Shown here one piece after another: positions 61,353-64,000 of a stretch of 64,000 nucleotides of DNA. How positions within the stretch are numbered: position 1 is the first letter of the stretch; each line of letters opens with the position of its first letter. The notes below the pieces were generated by a model. That model was not told the DNA's origin. It did not search any database and saw only the letters and a list, made by a program, of their open reading frames with translations. Both the position numbers and the translations under genes were made by a program. Source of the DNA: JAILLW01 sp045640525 (GTDB taxonomy: Bacteria > Bacillota > Clostridia > Lachnospirales > Lachnospiraceae); assembly GCA_045640525.1 (NCBI GenBank), contig JAZUFE010000056.1, positions 1 through 64,000 of the forward strand, read 5' to 3'.

Positions 61353-61874
61353 ATGGCAGAAGCTAATTGGTATGTTGTACATACATATTCCGGATATGAG
61401 AATAATGTTAAGGCTAATATCGAGAAAACTATAATTAATCGTAAGTCTTTACAGGAAAAAATCCTTGAGGTCAGAGTTCCGATGGAAAATGTCATCGAAA
61501 TGAAGAACGGAGTTCGTAAGGCCGTAGAGAAGAAACTTTTCCCGGGATATGTTCTCATTAATATGGTTATGGATGACGAGACATGGTATGTTGTTCGTAA
61601 TACACGTGGAGTTACAGGTTTTGTAGGTCCCGGATCAAAACCCGTACCGCTGTCCGAAACAGAGATGAAACCTTTGGGTATCAGAACGGAGAATATTTCC
61701 GTTGACTTTGAAGAAGGTGATACGATTATTGCTGTTGCGGGAGCATGGAAAGATACGGTCGGCGTTGTACGTCGTATGGATTTCGGTAAACAGACCGTTA
61801 CTATCAATGTTGAAATGTTTGGTAGAGAAACACCGGTTGAAATTTCGTTTGCCGAAGTCAGAAAGCAGAATTAA
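61353..61874 (+). CDS. nusG: Transcription termination/antitermination factor NusG
   Basis: 173 residues. NGN domain (WYVVHTYSGYENNVKANIE, VPMENVIEMKNG, FPGYVLINMVMDDETWYVVRNT) and KOW domain (FEEGDTIIAVAGAWKDTVGVVR). It binds RNA polymerase and modulates pausing. GGAGG precedes the ATG. The 161-bp leader contains a duplicated segment. Confidence 0.96.
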   Translation: MAEANWYVVHTYSGYENNVKANIEKTIINRKSLQEKILEVRVPMENVIEMKNGVRKAVEKKLFPGYVLINMVMDDETWYVVRNTRGVTGFVGPGSKPVPLSETEMKPLGIRTENISVDFEEGDTIIAVAGAWKDTVGVVRRMDFGKQTVTINVEMFGRETPVEISFAEVRKQN

Positions 61875-61928
61875 TTCTTATTGGATTAATTATAAATTCG
61901 GCCCGCTCGGAGTAGCTATCGGGTAGGC

Positions 61929-61964
61929 TGTGGGAGTACTTATTGTGAGTACGCCTGACCACGA
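61929..61964 (+). promoter_or_regulatory. Probable L1-binding autoregulatory leader of rplK-rplA
   Basis: GTGGGAG (61930-61936) is followed by a GTACT/AGTAC stem (61936-61940, 61948-61952) and GACCAC (61957-61962), which pairs with the GTGG. The GTGGGAG...CCAC arrangement resembles the L1-binding helix of 23S rRNA and known Firmicutes rplK leaders. L1 (rplA) would then repress its own operon. Confidence 0.55.
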
Positions 61965-62000
61965 TGCATACATTTGTGCATTAGAATAGGAGGTGCCACT

Positions 62001-62426
62001 ATGGCAAAGAAAGTAGAAGGATATATTAAGTTACAGATCCCTGCTGGTAAAGCTACACCAGCTCCTCCGGTTGGACCCGCATTAGGTCAGCACGGAGTTA
62101 ACATCGTTGAATTCACTAAGCAGTTCAACGCTAAGACAGCAGATAAGGGCGATGTTCTTATCCCTGTTGTTATTACTGTTTATGCAGACAGAAGTTTCAG
62201 TTTCATTACTAAGACTCCCCCTGCAGCCGTTCTTTTGAAGAAGGCATGTAACATTAAGTCAGGTTCGGGTGTTCCCAACAAGACTAAGGTTGCTACAATC
62301 TCTAAGGCTAAGCTCCAGGAGATAGCTGAGATGAAGATGCCTGATTTGAATGCTGCAAGTGTTGAAGCAGCTATGAGCATGATTGCCGGAACTGCAAGAA
62401 GTATGGGCATCACAGTAGAAGACTAA
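62001..62426 (+). CDS. rplK: 50S ribosomal protein L11
   Basis: 141 residues: GYIKLQIPAGKATPAPPVGPALGQ, NIVEFTKQFNAKT, VPNKTKVATISKAKLQEIAE and MIAGTARSMGI are L11 signatures. AATAGGAGGTGCC precedes the ATG at 62001; the longer ORF start at 61974 is not supported. rplA follows after 14 nt. Confidence 0.96.
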   Translation: MAKKVEGYIKLQIPAGKATPAPPVGPALGQHGVNIVEFTKQFNAKTADKGDVLIPVVITVYADRSFSFITKTPPAAVLLKKACNIKSGSGVPNKTKVATISKAKLQEIAEMKMPDLNAASVEAAMSMIAGTARSMGITVED

Positions 62427-62440
62427 TGGAGGATTGAATA

Positions 62441-63130
62441 ATGAAGCACGGTAAGAAGTATAACGAAGCTGCTAAGTTGATTGATCGTAGCGCAATGTAC
62501 GAGCCTGCTGATGCAATCGCATTAGTTAAGAAAACAGCTACAGCTAAGTTTGATGAAACAGTTGAAGTACATATCAGAACAGGTTGTGACGGAAGACATG
62601 CAGAACAGCAGATTCGTGGAGCAGTTGTTCTTCCTAACGGAACAGGTAAGACTGTAAGAGTTTTGGTTTTTGCTAAGGGCGATAAGCTTACAGAAGCCGA
62701 GGCAGCAGGTGCTGTTTTCGTTGGCGGTGAGGAATTGATTCCCAAGATCCAGAACGACGGTTGGTTTGATTTTGATGTAGTAGTTGCTACTCCCGATATG
62801 ATGGGTGTTGTTGGTCGTTTAGGTAAGGTTTTGGGACCTAAGGGATTAATGCCCAACCCCAAGGCAGGAACAGTAACTATGGACGTTACTAAGGCAATCA
62901 ATGATATCAAAGCCGGTAAAATCGAGTACAGACTTGATAAGGCAAATATCATTCACTGTCCTGTAGGTAAGGCTTCTTTCACAGAGGAGCAGTTGCAGCA
63001 GAACTACGATGCATTGCTTGATGCTATCATGAAGGCTAAGCCTTCTGCATTAAAGGGTCAGTATTTGAAAACCATTTCATTGGCTACTACAATGGGCCCC
63101 GGCGTGAAGATTTCTACTGCCAAGTATTAA
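62441..63130 (+). CDS. rplA: 50S ribosomal protein L1
   Basis: 229 residues, normal for L1. KFDETVEVHIRTGCDGRHAEQQIRGAVVLPNGTG (in part: VHIRTGCDGRHAEQQ), GRLGKVLGPKGLMPNPKAGTV and the C-terminal LKTISLATTMGPGVKI are typical. L1 also autoregulates the operon. GGAGG precedes the ATG. A terminator follows, so rplJ-rplL are not in this position. Confidence 0.96.
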   Translation: MKHGKKYNEAAKLIDRSAMYEPADAIALVKKTATAKFDETVEVHIRTGCDGRHAEQQIRGAVVLPNGTGKTVRVLVFAKGDKLTEAEAAGAVFVGGEELIPKIQNDGWFDFDVVVATPDMMGVVGRLGKVLGPKGLMPNPKAGTVTMDVTKAINDIKAGKIEYRLDKANIIHCPVGKASFTEEQLQQNYDALLDAIMKAKPSALKGQYLKTISLATTMGPGVKISTAKY

Positions 63131-63154
63131 TATCAAACATAGAATATGATTTTT

Positions 63155-63180
63155 AGGCCATCCTTAGGGGTGGCCTTTTT
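63155..63180 (+). terminator. Rho-independent terminator after rplA
   Basis: AGGCCATCC (63155-63163) pairs with GGGGTGGCCT (63167-63176) followed by TTTT. It ends the rpmG-rplA unit. Confidence 0.85.
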
Positions 63181-63182
63181 AC

Positions 63183-63211
63183 TTGATTAGCATAAAAATA
63201 TATGTTATGTT
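63183..63211 (+). promoter_or_regulatory. Promoter of the CapA-like gene, giving a possible leaderless mRNA
   Basis: TTGATT (63183-63188), 17-bp spacer and TATGTT (63206-63211), directly after the rplA terminator. The start codon is 6 nt beyond the -10 and no ribosome binding site is seen. Confidence 0.55.
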
Positions 63212-63217
63212 AATCAC

Positions 63218-64000
63218 ATGAATACAAAATATAGTGGTCATGAGCACAAAGCTCCACAAAAAAAGCCACAGAGTATAAAAAAGTATAGTGCCAAGAAAAG
63301 GCACAAAAACCTGTCGCCGCTAAAAGCATTCCTAATCACACTGGCCATAGTGATTGGAGTAGGAATGACGGTAATTGTTGCAATTACATTACCCAAATAT
63401 ATCAGATTGCATAAGAATGAAGAAATCAGTTTCATTTCATTCGTTGAAGCAATTCCCGAGACTCTCGTATCGGACGAGAACGAAATCGTGGAAGAAGTTG
63501 ATAACAGCAAGTACGGAAAAGTAATTGTCGATGCGGAGTATTTGAAGCAGAATAATATTTTTGTCAAAGAGGGAAACGAAGAAGATGTTATATCACTTGC
63601 ATTTTGCGGAGATATTCTTTTTGACGATGATTATGCGGTTATGGCAGCATTGAAACAGCGTGGCGGTGAGCTTTCGGCAAGTATTTCGCAAGAAACACTG
63701 GATGTAATGAACGGTGTGGATGTTATGGTTGTTAATAATGAGTTCCCATATACTCAAAAAGGTGCAAGGCAACCTGAAAAGCAGTTTACGTTTCATGCGG
63801 ATTATGATACGGCGAATTATTTGAACGATATGGGGGCAGATGTTGCAATACTGGCGAATAATCATGTCTACGATTACGGAGAGGAAGGATTGCTCGATAC
63901 GCTTGATACGGTTGAAAGTGTAGGAGTGATTCCGGTCGGAGCCGGAAGAAACCTGGCGGAGGCTGTAACACCGGTATATTACATAATCAATGACATAAAG
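63218..64000 (+). CDS. CapA-family (poly-gamma-glutamate synthesis-type) membrane-anchored protein, cut by window end
   Basis: 261 codons are visible. A basic cytoplasmic tail, one membrane helix (~36-58) and then a CapA-type metallophosphatase-like domain: ISLAFCGDILFDDDYA, VMVVNNEFPYTQKG, AILANNHVYDYGEEGLLDTLDTVE. The metal-ligand pattern GD...NNE...NNH is intact. In this anchored form it is often associated with surface polymers, but function is uncertain. The ATG at 63218 has no Shine-Dalgarno. The gene continues past the end of the window. Confidence 0.85.
   Translation, partial: MNTKYSGHEHKAPQKKPQSIKKYSAKKRHKNLSPLKAFLITLAIVIGVGMTVIVAITLPKYIRLHKNEEISFISFVEAIPETLVSDENEIVEEVDNSKYGKVIVDAEYLKQNNIFVKEGNEEDVISLAFCGDILFDDDYAVMAALKQRGGELSASISQETLDVMNGVDVMVVNNEFPYTQKGARQPEKQFTFHADYDTANYLNDMGADVAILANNHVYDYGEEGLLDTLDTVESVGVIPVGAGRNLAEAVTPVYYIINDIK

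Overview
The window looks like a chromosomal segment of a motile, Gram-positive anaerobe of the Lachnospiraceae (Butyrivibrio/Roseburia-like). This is inferred from low-to-moderate GC, strong purine-rich ribosome binding sites, the gene order flgM-flgN-flgK-flgK-flgL-fliW-csrA, ECF-type vitamin transporters, DUF3048 and VanW proteins, and a large wall-polysaccharide locus. No tRNA, rRNA, CRISPR array, transposase or phage gene was seen.

Layout. 1-2180 (minus strand): an RlmI-type rRNA methyltransferase cut by the window edge and a lipoprotein with a C-terminal carbohydrate-binding-like domain. 2278-3399: UDP-galactopyranose mutase (glf). 3581-4308: a membrane protein/HTH pair. 4309-6625: an ECF substrate-binding protein and BioY, divergent from a MocR-type regulator that has lost its PLP lysine and its C-terminus. 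6724-14135: an operon of a DUF3048 lipoprotein, two overlapping c-di-GMP phosphodiesterases, a VanW protein and a DUF5722 protein that may be a glycosidase, closed by a terminator. 14243-25865: extracytoplasmic glycan building and decoration genes (three GT39-like transferases, two acyltransferase-3 proteins, a DUF6077-like gene interrupted by a frameshift, an MBOAT/SGNH O-acetylation pair and two EmrE-like half-transporters). 25911-48926: a GH25 lysozyme with a membrane anchor, rfbB-rfbA-rfbC, an ABC polysaccharide exporter, a methyltransferase-kinase resembling the WbdD chain terminator, five GT2 glycosyltransferases, pgcA, a WbaP-type initiating transferase, an LCP wall ligase and an HtrA protease. 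49094-57668: late flagellar genes with fliW-csrA, facing a FliD-like gene and a small HTH gene. 57914-60705: glmM, nagB and a left-handed beta-helix protein. 60822-63130: rpmG, secE, nusG, rplK, rplA. 63218-end: a partial CapA-like protein.

How it fits together. The central 45 kb reads as one surface-glycan programme. Precursors come from pgcA, rfbABC and glf. WbaP starts the chain and GT2 enzymes extend it. A methyltransferase-kinase may cap it, the Wzm/Wzt-like ABC transporter exports it, and LCP attaches it to the wall. GT39 and acyl transferases decorate it outside the membrane. Neighbouring EAL proteins and the flagellar/CsrA module suggest coordination between surface glycan and motility.

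The most unusual observations are: (1) a FliD-like leader with two consecutive hairpins showing GGA in the loop, close to fliW-csrA, whose own leader has a GGA-loop hairpin; (2) the methyltransferase-kinase/Wzt pair in a Gram-positive locus; (3) several SD-less starts with a -10 box 6-7 nt upstream, suggesting leaderless mRNAs; (4) the degenerate MocR; (5) the duplicated secE-nusG leader. All functional statements are from reading the sequence; no database search was run.
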